Below, in pieces: positions 39,867 to 52,169 of a stretch of DNA of 64,000 nt. The notes below the pieces were generated by a model. That model saw only the letters and a program-made list of their open reading frames with translations, had not been told where the DNA came from and ran no database searches. Position 1 is the first letter of the stretch, and each line of letters starts with the position of its first letter. Location of the stretch: the NCBI RefSeq assembly GCF_027580225.2, contig NC_073351.2, forward strand, positions 2,581,001 through 2,645,000, read 5' to 3'. The position numbers and the translations under genes are program-made. The DNA comes from Misgurnus anguillicaudatus (taxonomy: Eukaryota; Chordata; Actinopteri; Cypriniformes; Cobitidae).

Positions 39867-41242
39867 TCCTCTGTAGTCTAGTGGTTAGAGCACTGATTCT
39901 CACATGTGGGAGACCCAGGTTCAAGTCCCCCAATGTTTAAGTGGAGCTCTCTACTGACAAGTAGTCACTTCTTTAACTCTGATAGAGTTTGTGGGCAGCT
40001 TATAGCCTGCATATTCTATTTTGCCTTCCCAAATCCAGTAGGTTGTTCATTTTATTACTGTTCCTATGTTTCATGAAGCAGTCTTCATAGCTGATGTGGG
40101 CTTAAGATTTTTGCTGGACATTTGAGATAAAATTTAAGATAGAGTTCTGGACATAAAATTCAGGGCTTTCAAGCAAAATGTATTCCTGTAAGTTTCAATT
40201 TAAGAAAGAGTCCTGGACATAAAATTAGCAAATAATACAGCAGATGCCAACAGTATCTTTGGGGTTTGAAAGAAGCAAACAAATCTTCTTTAGATCTGAT
40301 AGTTTCATGTATTTTTGGTTTTGAATCTGACTCTACCAGCCAGCCAACTGTCTGAGCATAGGCAGCAATACAGATGTTGTCAGCCAAGCCTTAACTCATC
40401 CTCTGTAGTCTAGTGGTTAGAGCACTGATTCTCCCATAGAGCCCCAGGCCCCAGCTTCAAGTCTCACAAGGTTTAAGTGGAGTTCTCCACTGACAAGTAG
40501 TCACTTGTTTAGCTCTGATAGAGTTTGTGGGCAGCTTATAGCCTGCATATTCTATTTTGCCTTCCCAAATCCAGTAGGTTGTTCATTTTATTACTGTTCC
40601 TATGTTTCATGAAGCAGTCTTCATAGCTGATGTGGGCTTAAGATTTTTGTTGGACATTTGAGATAAAATTTAAAGGGGACATATTATGAGATTTTTTTTA
40701 AGATGAAAACTAAGTCTAAAATAGGTCTGAGCAAAAGTGTGCCGTTTTGGGTGTGTCATTTAAAATGCAAATGAGCGGATGAAGTGCAACCACTGATCAC
40801 AATGATGGTGGTTTGTTGCAATTGAAACTCTAGTGTGCTGTGAAATATTTTCTCTCTCTCTTTCTCTCCATACTAAATGGTTGTGCTGTGGTTGGATAGT
40901 GCAGATAAAGGGGGCGGTATTACCTTATTCTGACATCACAATTAGGCTTGTGCCGGTGTTCGGTAATACGGTAAACCACGGTAGTAAAACTGCACGGTAG
41001 TGTTATTGCGGGGTCTTCAAATTACCGCGAAAAGACGTGCATTATTTTTTTTCCTTTGACCGGTTCAAATTACACTGCACGGATGCTGCGTAGGTGTCAC
41101 TCATACGCAGATGCACACCTTACCAGACTCTCATGGAGAAGGATGACGGAAGGATGAGTGCTGCTGCTGCTGCTTACTATTTTTACACATTACAAAAAAT
41201 AATGTATGGAGTAAAGTATGGAAGTTTTTTTTGGCTTCGTGA

Positions 41243-42240
41243 AAAAACAAAGAGGGAGTGCTGGTGATAGACAATTCCCCTATGTGTAGAATATGTGGAC
41301 GGAACGGGTCAGCAAATTACGTGAACACTAACTTTATGCATCTTCCAGACAATCATCCCCAGTTCACGGAGATAGAGGTAAGATACATGGCATCATATTT
41401 CATATCTTGTGTCTAGCAATGCTAATGTCCGCTAGCTAACGTTACGCTGTTTAGTTTGTCTAATATTATTACGTCTATTAAGCTAACGTTATATTAGCTA
41501 TCCTACCGCTTGTAAATCTGGTAAAACACATATTATTAATTATAGCTGAAACTGAGCCTGACAGGTAACGTTAAGTTAATTACTTAATATTAAACAGACT
41601 ACAATTAATGTTAGTGCAAAACGCAGCTGCTAGAGTTCTTACCAGGTCCCGCAAGTTTGATCATATAACCCAAATTTCAGTATCTTTACACTGGTAAGTT
41701 ATCTTTTTACAAAAAAAATATTTTAATCTTCTAAATTGTGTTTTATGTATATTTTAATTGTGTACATTATGTATATTTTCATTGACTGTTAAATGCGTTA
41801 TGTGAATTAAGTGATGTGTCACTGTCTGACTTTCAGTCAGTAATAATAACTATTTAAATATGTTACGTAATTTATTTGAACTCTGTATGTAACTCTGTAT
41901 GTTGAATAAACAGTACTGTGAATACAAATGGGCATATTTAGCTGTATGTGTTCTTTTACTAAAATGAAAGGAACACATATTTATGTATCATATTTAATCA
42001 TACAAACAAGTAAAAAGACAAACTATCAGTAAGCTTTACCTTATTTTATTCTCTATAATTGTCTAAAATGCATCTTTAAGGCGTGAAGTAATACTTTTCT
42101 TTGTTTTACAGAGTATCCAATCATCTAGCAGTGCTGCTGCTGGCTCATTTTCAGCTGAAGCTATACAGTCAACGGTCAAAGTGGCTTTCCAACATCAGGC
42201 TGCATATGGACTGATGATATTTTGCAATTTAATCATTTAA
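41243..42240 (+). pseudogene. hAT transposase remnant (BED zinc-finger exon plus short second exon)
   Basis: Exon 1 (open 41243-41377) reads through a Cys-x2-Cys pair (Cys codons at 41285 and 41294), then NTNFMHL and a final His-Pro (His codons at 41339 and 41354). This is the layout of a BED finger, the DNA-binding domain near the N terminus of many hAT transposases. It ends in GAG followed by GTAAGA, a good splice donor. A pyrimidine-rich acceptor ends at 42111. Exon 2 (42112-42240) continues in phase for 42 codons and stops. The protein would keep only the finger and a short Ser/Ala-rich linker. An FGFVKK-coding stretch just upstream is one frame off, which suggests an indel. Any product would lack the RNase H-like core and the hAT dimerisation region. 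Confidence 0.6.
41614..41694 (+). pseudogene. LINE reverse-transcriptase ORF scrap (27 codons)
   Basis: The reading begins VQNAAARVLTRSRKFDHIT and ends SLHW before a stop. It matches the well-known QNAAAR-L-(x)n-R-(x)n-DHITP-(x)n-LHWLPV segment found C-terminal of reverse transcriptase in L2/CR1- and I-like fish LINEs (from memory). It lies in the intron of the hAT remnant. Nothing else of the LINE is recognisable around it. Confidence 0.55.
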
Positions 42241-45200
42241 ACCACTAAAGTTGACTGCTTTTGCAGTTTGGACGTTATTCTGTTTGAATCTGATTGGTTC
42301 AGTTTACTGTTTATTGTTTTATTTATATCATTTTAACAAGTTTAAGTTATTAAATCTTTTATTTACACTATAAAAAAGACGTTTGCTCATCTTTTCAACT
42401 TATTTTTGTAGTGCATTTCACCACCGTGGTAATACCGTCTACCATAATAAAACCTTCATAAATCACCGCAACATGAAAATTTAACACCGGCACAAGCCTA
42501 ATCACAATAAGGGCCAAATTACAATGACCTATTTTTTCACATGCTTGCAGAAAATGGTTTACCAAAACTAAGTTATTGGGTTGATCTTTTTAACATTTTC
42601 TAGGTTGATAGAAGCACTGGGGACACAATTATAGCACTTAAACATGGAAAAAGTCTGATTTAATATGTCCCCTTTAAGATAGAGTTCTGGACATAAAATT
42701 CAGGGCTTTCAAGCAAAATGTATTCCTGTAAGTTTCAATTTAAGAAAGAGTCCTGGACATAAAATTAGCAAATAATACAGCAGATGCCAACAGTATCTTT
42801 GGGTTTTGAAAGAAGCAAACAAATCTTCTTTAGATCTGATAGTTTCATGTATTTTTGGTTTTGAATCTGACTGTACCAGCCAGCCAACTGTCTGAGCATA
42901 GGCAGCAATACACAGGACCAGGTTCTGTCAGCCCTGCTCCAACTCATCCTCTGTAGTCTAGTGGTTAGAGCACTGATTCTCACATGTGGGAGACCCAGGT
43001 TCAAGTCCCCCAATGTTTAAGTGGAGCTCTCTACTGACAAGTAGTCACTTCTTTAACTCTGATAGAGTTTGTGGGCAGCTTATAGCCTGCATAATCTTTT
43101 TGCCTTTCCAAATCCAGTAGTTTGTTCATTTTATTACTGCTCCTATGTCTCCTGAAGCAGTCTTCATAGCTGATGTGGCCTTAAGATTTCTGCTGGACAT
43201 TTAAGATCAAATTTTAGATAGAGTTCTGGACCTAACATTCAGTGCCTCCAAGCAAAATGTATTCCTGTAAGTTTCAATTTAAGAAAGATTCCTGGACATA
43301 AAATTAGAAAATAATACAGCAGATGCCAACAGTGTCTTTGGGTTTTGAAAGAAGCAAACAAATCTTCTTTAGATCTGATAGTGTTCATGTATTTTTGGTT
43401 TTGACTCTGACTCTACCAGCCAGCCAACTGTCTGAGCATAGGCAGCAATACAGATTTTGTCAGCCCAGCTTCAACTCATCCTCTGTAGTCTAGTGGTTAG
43501 AGCACTGATTCTCCCATAGAGCCCCAGGCCCCAGGTTCAAGTCTCACAAGGTTTAAGTGGAGTTCTCCACTGACAAGTAGTCACTTGTTTAGCTCTGATA
43601 GAGTTTGTGGGCAGCTTATAGCCTGCATATTCTATATTGCCTTCCCAAATCCAGTAGGTTGTTCATTTTATTACTGTCCCTCTGTCTCATGAAGCAGTCT
43701 TCATAGCTGATGTGGGCTTAAGATTTTTGCTGGACATTTGAGATAAAATTTAAGATAGACTTCTGGACATAAAATTCAGGGCTTTCAAGCAAAATGTATT
43801 CCTGTAAGTTTCAATTTAAGAAAGAGTCCTGGACATAAAATTAGCAAATAATACAGCAGATGCCAACAGTATCTTTGGGTTTTGAAAGAAGCAAACAAAT
43901 CTTCTTTAGATCTGATAGTTTCATGTATTTTTGGTTTTGAATCTGACTGTACCAGCCAGCCAACTGTCTGAGCATAGGCAGCAATACACAAGACCAGGTT
44001 CTGTCAGCGCTGCTCCAACTCATTCTCTGTAGTCTAGTGGTTAGAGCACTGATTCTCACATGTGGGAGACCCAGGTTCAAGTCCCCCAATGTTTAAGTGG
44101 AGCTCTCTACTGACAAGTAGTCACTTCTTTAACTCTGATAGAGTTTGTGGGCAGCTTATAGCCTGCATATTCTATTTTGCCTTCCCAAATCCAGTAGTTT
44201 GTTCATTTTATTACTGCTCCTATGTCTCCTGAAGCAGTCTTCATAGCTGATGTGGGCTTAAGATTTCTGCTGGACATTTAAGATCAAATTTAAGATAGAG
44301 TTCTGGACCTAACATTCAGTGCCTCCAAGCAAAATGTATTCCTGTAAGTTTCAATTTAAGAAAGATTCCTGGACATAAAATTAGCAAATAATACAGCAGA
44401 TGCCAACAGTGTCTTTGGGTTTTGAAAGAAGCAAACAAATCTTCTTTAGATCTGTTAGTTTTCATGTATTTTTGGTTTTGACTCTGACTCTACCAGCCAG
44501 CCAACTGTCTGAGCATAGGCAGCAATACAGATGTTGTCAGCCCAGCTTCAACTCATCCTCTGTAGTCTAGTGGTTAGAGCACTGATTCACCCATAGAGCC
44601 CCAGGCCCCAGGTTCAAGTCTCACAAGGTTTAAGTGGAGTTCTCCACTGACAAGTAGTCACTTGTTTAGCTCTGATAGAGTTTGTGGGCAGCTTATAGCG
44701 TGCATATTCTATTTTGCCTTCCCAAATCCAGTAGGTTGTTCATTTTATTACTGTTCCTATGTCTCATGAAGCAGTCTTCATAGCTGATGTGGGCTTAAGA
44801 TTTTTGCTGGACATTTGAGATAAAATTTAAGATAGAGTTCTGGACAAAAAATTCAGGGCTTTCAAGCAAAATGTATTCCTTTAAGTTTCAATTTAAGAAA
44901 GAGTCCTGGACATAAAATTAGCAAATAATACAGCAGATGCCAACAGTATCTTTGGGTTTTGAAAGAAGCAAACAAATCTTCTTTAGATCTGATAGTTTCA
45001 TGTATTTTTGGTTTTGAATCTGACTGTACCAGCCAGCCAACTGTCTAAGCATAGGCAGCAATACACAGGACCAGGTTCTGTCAGTCATGCTCCAACTCAT
45101 CCTCTGTAGTCTAGTGGTTAGAGCACTGATTCTCACATGTGGGAGACCCAGGTTCAAGTCCCCCAATGTTTAAGTGGAGCTCTCTACTGACAAGTAGTCA

Positions 45201-45906
45201 CTTCTTTAACTCTGATAGAGTTTGTGGGCAGCTTATAGCCTGCATAATCTTTTTGCCTTCCCAAATCCAGTAGTTTGTTCATTTTATTACTGCTCCTATG
45301 TCTCCTGAAGCAGTCTTCATAGCTGATGTGGGCTTAAGATTTCTGCTGGACATTTAAGATCAAATGTAAGATAGAGTTCTGGACCTAACATTCAGTGCCT
45401 CCAAGCAAAATGTATTCCTGTAAGTTTCAATTTAAGAAAGATTCCTGGACATAAAATTAGCAAATAATACAGCAGATGCCAACAGTGTCTTTGGGTTTTG
45501 AAATAAGCAAACAAATCTTCTTTAGATCTGATAGTTTTCATGTATTTTTGGTTTTGACTCTGACTCTACCAGCCAGCCAACTGTCTGAGCATAGGCAGCA
45601 ATACAGATGTTGTCAGCCCAGCTTCAACTCATCCTCTGTAGTCTAGTGGTTAGAGCACTGATTCTCCCATAGAGCCCCAGGCCCCAGGTTCAAGTCTCAC
45701 AAGGTTTAAGTGGAGTTCTCCACTGACAAGTAGTCACTTGTTTAGCTCTGATAGAGTTTGTGGGCAGCTTATAGCCTGTATATTCTATTTTGCCTTCCCA
45801 AATCCAGTAGGTTGTTCATTTTATTACTGTTCCTATGTTTCATGAAGCAGTCTTCATAGCTGATGTGGGCTTAAGATTTTTGTTGGACATTTGAGATAAA
45901 ATTTAA

Positions 45907-46344
45907 AGGGGACATATTATGAGATTTTTTTAAAGATGAAAACTAAGTCTAAAATAGGTCTGAGCAAAAGTGTGCCGTTTTGGGTGTGTCATTTAAAATG
46001 CAAATGAGCGGATGAAGTGCAACCACTGATCACAATGATGGTGGTTTGTTGCAATTGAAACTCTAGTGTGCTGTGAAATATTTTCTCTCTCTCTTTCTCT
46101 CCATACTAAATGGTTGTGCTGTGGTTGGATAGTGCAGATAAAGGGGGCGGTATTACCTTATTCTGACATCACAATAAGGGCCAAATTACAATGACCTATT
46201 TTTTCACATGCTTGCAGAAAATGGTTTACCAAAACTAAGTTATTGGGTTGATCTTTTTAACATTTTCTAGGTTGATAGAAGCACTGGGGACACAATTATA
46301 GCACTTAAACATGGAAAAAGTCTGATTTTCATAATATGTCCCCT
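45907..46344 (+). mobile_element. TTAA-flanked MITE, copy 2
   Basis: A 438-bp complete element with TTAA at 45903-45906 and 46345-46348 and 16-bp perfect inverted ends. Inside are an octamer-like ATGCAAAT (45999-46006), a CT-rich tract and a GGGGGCGG motif. It sits in the same B-half position as copy 1, next to the diagnostic upstream change TTTTGTTGGACATTTG. It holds the uninterrupted ACATCACAATAAGG site where copy 1 has the hAT insertion. Confidence 0.88.
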
Positions 46345-49300
46345 TTAAGATAGAGTTCTGGACATAAAATTCAGGGCTTTCAAGCAAAATGTATTCCTGT
46401 AAGTTTCAATTTAAGAAAGAGTCCTGGACATAAAATTAGCAAATAATACAGCAGATGCCAACAGTATCTTTGGGTTTTGAAAGAAGCAAACAAATCTTCT
46501 TTAGATCTGATAGTTTCATGTATTTTTGGTTTTGAATCTGACTGTACCAGCCAGCCAACTGTCTAAGCATAGGCAGCAATACACAGGACCAGGTTCTGTC
46601 AGCCATGCTCCAACTCATCCTCTGTAGTCTAGTGGTTAGAGCACTGATTCTCACATGTGGGAGACCCAGGTTCAAGTCCCCCAATGTTTAAGTGGAGCTC
46701 TCTACTGACAAGTAGTCACTTCTTTAACTCTGATAGAGTTTGTGGGCAGCTTATAGCCTGCATAATCTTTTTGCCTTTCCAAATCCAGTAGTTTGTTCAT
46801 TTTATTACTGCTCCTATGTCTCCTGAAGCAGTCTTCATAGCTGATGTGGCCTTAAGATTTCTGCTGGACATTTAAGATCAAATTTTAGATAGAGTTCTGG
46901 ACCTAACATTCAGTGCCTCCAAGCAAAATGTATTCCTGTAAGTTTCAATTTAAGAAAGATTCCTGGACATAAAATTAGCAAATAATACAGCAGATGCCAA
47001 CAGTGTCTTTGGGTTTTGAAAGAAGCAAACAAATCTTCTTTAGATCTGATAGTGTTCATGTATTTTTGGTTTTGACTCTGACTCTACCAGCCAGCCAACT
47101 GTCTGAGCATAGGCAGCAATACAGATTTTGTCAGCCCAGCTTCAACTCATCCTCTGTAGTCTAGTGGTTAGAGCACTGATTCTCCCATAGAGCCCCAGGC
47201 CCCAGGTTCAAGTCTCACAAGGTTTAAGTGGAGTTCTCCACTGACAAGTAGTCACTTGTTTAGCTCTGATAGAGTTTGTGGGCAGCTTATAGCCTGCATA
47301 TTCTATATTGCCTTCCCAAATCCAGTAGGTTGTTCATTTTATTACTGTCCCTCTGTCTCATGAAGCAGTCTTCATAGCTGATGTGGGCTTAAGATTTTTG
47401 CTGGACATTTGAGATAAAATTTAAGATAGACTTCTGGACATAAAATTCAGGGCTTTCAAGCAAAATGTATTCCTGTAAGTTTCAATTTAAGAAAGAGTCC
47501 TGGACATAAAATTAGCAAATAATACAGCAGATGCCAACAGTATCTTTGGGTTTTGAAAGAAGCAAACAAATCTTCTTTAGATCTGATAGTTTCATGTATT
47601 TTTGGTTTTGAATCTGACTGTACCAGCCAGCCAACTGTCTGAGCATAGGCAGCAATACACAAGACCAGGTTATGTCAGCGCTGCTCCAACTCATTCTCTG
47701 TAGTCTAGTGGTTAGAGCACTGATTCTCACATGTGGGAGACACAGGTTCAAGTCCCCCAATGTTTAAGTGGAGCTCTCTACTGACAAGTAGTCACTTCTT
47801 TAACTCTGATAGAGTTTGTGGGCAGCTTATAGCCTGCATATTCTATTTTGCCTTCCCAAATCCAGTAGTTTGTTCATTTTATTACTGCTCCTATGTCTCC
47901 TGAAGCAGTCTTCATAGCTGATGTGGGCTTAAGATTTCTGCTGGACATTTAAGATCAAATTTAAGATAGAGTTCTGGACCTAACATTCAGTGCCTCCAAG
48001 CAAAATGTATTCCTGTAAGTTTCAATTTAAGAAAGATTCCTGGACATAAAATTAGCAAATAATACAGCAGATGCCAACAGTGTCTTTGGGTTTTGAAAGA
48101 AGCAAACAAATCTTCTTTAGATCTGTTAGTTTTCATGTATTTTTGGTTTTGACTCTGACTCTACCAGCCAGCCAACTGTCTGAGCATAGGCAGCAATACA
48201 GATGTTGTCAGCCCAGCTTCAACTCATCCTCTGTAGTCTAGTGGTTAGAGCACTGATTCACCCATAGAGCCCCAGGCCCCAGGTTCAAGTCTCACAAGGT
48301 TTAAGTGGAGTTCTCCACTGACAAGTAGTCACTTGTTTAGCTCTGATAGAGTTTGTGGGCAGCTTATAGCGTGCATATTCTATTTTGCCTTCCCAAATCC
48401 AGTAGGTTGTTCATTTTATTACTGTTCCTATGTCTCATGAAGCAGTCTTCATAGCTGATGTGGGCTTAAGATTTTTGCTGGACATTTGAGATAAAATTTA
48501 AGATAGACTTCTGGACATAAAATTCAGGGCTTTCAAGCAAAATGTATTCCTGTAAGTTTCAATTTAAGAAAGAGTCCTGGACATAAAATTAGCAAATAAT
48601 ACAGCAGATGCCAACAGTATCTTTGGGTTTTGAAAGAAGCAAACAAATCTTCTTTAGATCTGATAGTTTCATGTATTTTTGGTTTTGAATCTGACTGTAC
48701 CAGCCAGCCAACTGTCTGAGCATAGGCAGCAATACACAAGACCAGGTTCTGTCAGCGCTGCTCCAACTCATTCTCTGTAGTCTAGTGGTTAGAGCACTGA
48801 TTCTCACATGTGGGAGACCCAGGTTCAAGTCCCCCAATGTTTAAGTGGAGCTCTCTACTGACAAGTAGTCACTTCTTTAACTCTGATAGAGTTTGTGGGC
48901 AGCTTATAGCCTGCATATTCTATTTTGCCTTCCCAAATCCAGTAGTTTGTTCATTTTATTACTGCTCCTATGTCTCCTGAAGCAGTCTTCATAGCTGATG
49001 TGGGCTTAAGATTTCTGCTGGACATTTAAGATCAAATTTAAGATAGAGTTCTGGACCTAACATTCAGTGCCTCCAAGCAAAATGTATTCCTGTAAGTTTC
49101 AATTTAAGAAAGATTCCTGGACATAAAATTAGCAAATAATACAGCAGATGCCAACAGTGTCTTTGGGTTTTGAAAGAAGCAAACAAATCTTCTTTAGATC
49201 TGTTAGTTTTCATGTATTTTTGGTTTTGACTCTGACTCTACCAGCCAGCCAACTGTCTGAGCATAGGCAGCAATACAGATGTTGTCAGCCCAGCTTCAAC

Positions 49301-51731
49301 TCATCCTCTGTAGTCTAGTGGTTAGAGCACTGATTCACCCATAGAGCCCCAGGCCCCAGGTTCAAGTCTCACAAGGTTTAAGTGGAGTTCTCCACTGACA
49401 AGTAGTCACTTGTTTAGCTCTGATAGAGTTTGTGGGCAGCTTATAGCGTGCATATTCTATTTTGCCTTCCCAAATCCAGTAGGTTGTTCATTTTATTACT
49501 GTTCCTATGTCTCATGAAGCAGTCTTCATAGCTGATGTGGGCTTAAGATTTTTGCTGGACATTTGAGATAAAATTTAAGATAGAGTTCTGGACAAAAAAT
49601 TCAGGGCTTTCAAGCAAAATGTATTCCTTTAAGTTTCAATTTAAGAAAGAGTCCTGGACATAAAATTAGCAAATAATACAGCAGATGCCAACAGTATCTT
49701 TGGGTTTTGAAAGAAGCAAACAAATCTTCTTTAGATCTGATAGTTTCATGTATTTTTGGTTTTGAATCTGACTGTACCAGCCAGCCAACTGTCTAAGCAT
49801 AGGCAGCAATACACAGGACCAGGTTCTGTCAGTCATGCTCCAACTCATCCTCTGTAGTCTAGTGGTTAGAGCACTGATTCTCACATGTGGGAGACCCAGG
49901 TTCAAGTCCCCCAATGTTTAAGTGGAGCTCTCTACTGACAAGTAGTCACTTCTTTAACTCTGATAGAGTTTGTGGGCAGCTTATAGCCTGCATATTCTAT
50001 TTTGCCTTCCCAAATCCAGTAGTTTGTTCATTTTATTACTGCTCCTATGTCTCCTGAAGCAGTCTTCATAGCTGATGTGGGCTTAAGATTTCTGCTGGAC
50101 ATTTAAGATCAAATTTAAGATAGAGTTCTGGACCTAACATTCAGTGCCTCCAAGCAAAATGTATTCCTGTAAGTTTCAATTTAAGAAAGATTCCTGGACA
50201 TAAAATTAGCAAATAATACAGCAGATGCCAACAGTGTCTTTGGGTTTTGAAAGAAGCAAACAAATCTTCTTTAGATCTGTTAGTTTTCATGTATTTTTGG
50301 TTTTGACTCTGACTCTACCAGCCAGCCAACTGTCTGAGCATAGGCAGCAATACAGATGTTGTCAGCCCAGCTTCAACTCATCCTCTGTAGTCTAGTGGTT
50401 AGAGCACTGATTCACCCATAGAGCCCCAGGCCCCAGGTTCAAGTCTCACAAGGTTTAAGTGGAGTTCTCCACTGACAAGTAGTCACTTGTTTAGCTCTGA
50501 TAGAGTTTGTGGGCAGCTTATAGCGTGCATATTCTATTTTGCCTTCCCAAATCCAGTAGGTTGTTCATTTTATTACTGTTCCTATGTCTCATGAAGCAGT
50601 CTTCATAGCTGATGTGGGCTTAAGATTTTTGCTGGACATTTGAGATAAAATTTAAGATAGAGTTCTGGACAAAAAATTCAGGGCTTTCAAGCAAAATGTA
50701 TTCCTTTAAGTTTCAATTTAAGAAAGAGTCCTGGACATAAAATTAGCAAATAATACAGCAGATGCCAACAGTATCTTTGGGTTTTGAAAGAAGCAAACAA
50801 ATCTTCTTTAGATCTGATAGTTTCATGTATTTTTGGTTTTGAATCTGACTGTACCAGCCAGCCAACTGTCTAAGCATAGGCAGCAATACACAGGACCAGG
50901 TTCTGTCAGTCATGCTCCAACTCATCCTCTGTAGTCTAGTGGTTAGAGCACTGATTCTCACATGTGGGAGACCCAGGTTCAAGTCCCCCAATGTTTAAGT
51001 GGAGCTCTCTACTGACAAGTAGTCACTTCTTTAACTCTGATAGAGTTTGTGGGCAGCTTATAGCCTGCATAATCTTTTTGCCTTCCCAAATCCAGTAGTT
51101 TGTTCATTTTATTACTGCTCCTATGTCTCCTGAAGCAGTCTTCATAGCTGATGTGGGCTTAAGATTTCTGCTGGACATTTAAGATCAAATTTAAGATAGA
51201 GTTCTGGACCTAACATTCAGTGCCTCCAAGCAAAATGTATTCCTGTAAGTTTCAATTTAAGAAAGATTCCTGGACATAAAATTAGCAAATAATACAGCAG
51301 ATGCCAACAGTGTCTTTGGGTTTTGAAATAAGCAAACAAATCTTCTTTAGATCTGATAGTTTTCATGTATTTTTGGTTTTGACTCTGACTCTACCAGCCA
51401 GCCAACTGTCTGAGCATAGGCAGCAATACAGATGTTGTCAGCCCAGCTTCAACTCATCCTCTGTAGTCTAGTGGTTAGAGCACTGATTCTCCCATAGAGC
51501 CCCAGGCCCCAGGTTCAAGTCTCACAAGGTTTAAGTGGAGTTCTCCACTGACAAGTAGTCACTTGTTTAGCTCTGATAGAGTTTGTGGGCAGCTTATAGC
51601 CTGTATATTCTATTTTGCCTTCCCAAATCCAGTAGGTTGTTCATTTTATTACTGTTCCTATGTTTCATGAAGCAGTCTTCATAGCTGATGTGGGCTTAAG
51701 ATTTTTGTTGGACATTTGAGATAAAATTTAA
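45907..51731 (+). repeat. 5,825-bp MITE-containing higher-order repeat, copy 1
   Basis: One MITE plus five dimers (A cores at 46618, 47694, 48771, 49848, 50925). Diagnostic variants such as GTCAGCGCTGC, GTCAGTCATGC, CTGTCTAAGC and GATTCACCCATAG recur in the same order 5,825 bp later. Confidence 0.85.
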
Positions 51732-52169
51732 AGGGGACATATTATGAGATTTTTTTAAAGATGAAAACTAAGTCTAAAATAGGTCTGAGCAAAAGTGTGC
51801 CGTTTTGGGTGTGTCATTTAAAATGCAAATGAGCGGATGAAGTGCAACCACTGATCACAATGATGGTGGTTTGTTGCAATTGAAACTCTAGTGTGCTGTG
51901 AAATATTTTCTCTCTCTCTTTCTCTCCATACTAAATGGTTGTGCTGTGGTTGGATAGTGCAGATAAAGGGGGCGGTATTACCTTATTCTGACATCACAAT
52001 AAGGGCCAAATTACAATGACCTATTTTTTCACATGCTTGCAGAAAATGGTTTACCAAAACTAAGTTATTGGGTTGATCTTTTTAACATTTTCTAGGTTGA
52101 TAGAAGCACTGGGGACACAATTATAGCACTTAAACATGGAAAAAGTCTGATTTTCATAATATGTCCCCT
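51732..52169 (+). mobile_element. TTAA-flanked MITE, copy 3
   Basis: 438 bp, exactly 5,825 bp downstream of copy 2, with the same satellite flanks. It is an amplified copy, not a new insertion. Confidence 0.88.

Larger units (their letters stand above)
40943..42500 (+). mobile_element. Non-autonomous hAT-type DNA transposon nested in MITE copy 1
   Basis: A 1,558-bp insertion with 18-bp perfect terminal inverted repeats (TAGGCTTGTGCCGGTGTT) and a perfect 8-bp target duplication ATCACAAT (40935-40942 and 42501-42508). The other MITE copies have the single empty site ACATCACAATAAGG. An 8-bp duplication is the hallmark of the hAT superfamily. CACGGT-type motifs repeat just inside both ends. Inside are a BED-finger coding remnant with a plausible intron, a short CTG run (about 41161) and a LINE scrap. 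Most of the transposase, including its catalytic region, is missing, so movement must have depended on an enzyme made elsewhere. Confidence 0.92.
40674..42673 (+). mobile_element. TTAA-flanked MITE, copy 1 (split by a hAT element)
   Basis: The terminal inverted repeats are AGGGGACATATTATGA (left) and its complement at the right, with TTAA on both sides (40670-40673 and 42674-42677). The empty site GATAAAATTTAAGATAG is present in other B halves. Without the inner hAT the element would be about 435 bp. It lacks three bases near its right end (GATTTAATATG against GATTTTCATAATATG in the other copies). It has no coding capacity, so it is non-autonomous. The superfamily is not certain: TTAA target sites fit piggyBac-like elements, but the termini do not start with the usual CCC. 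Confidence 0.85.

Noticed and set aside
40674..42673. Firm assignment of the TTAA MITE to piggyBac
   Set aside because: The TTAA target fits, but the AGGGGACATA termini are not the usual piggyBac ends and no transposase is present, so only a TTAA-flanked MITE is claimed.
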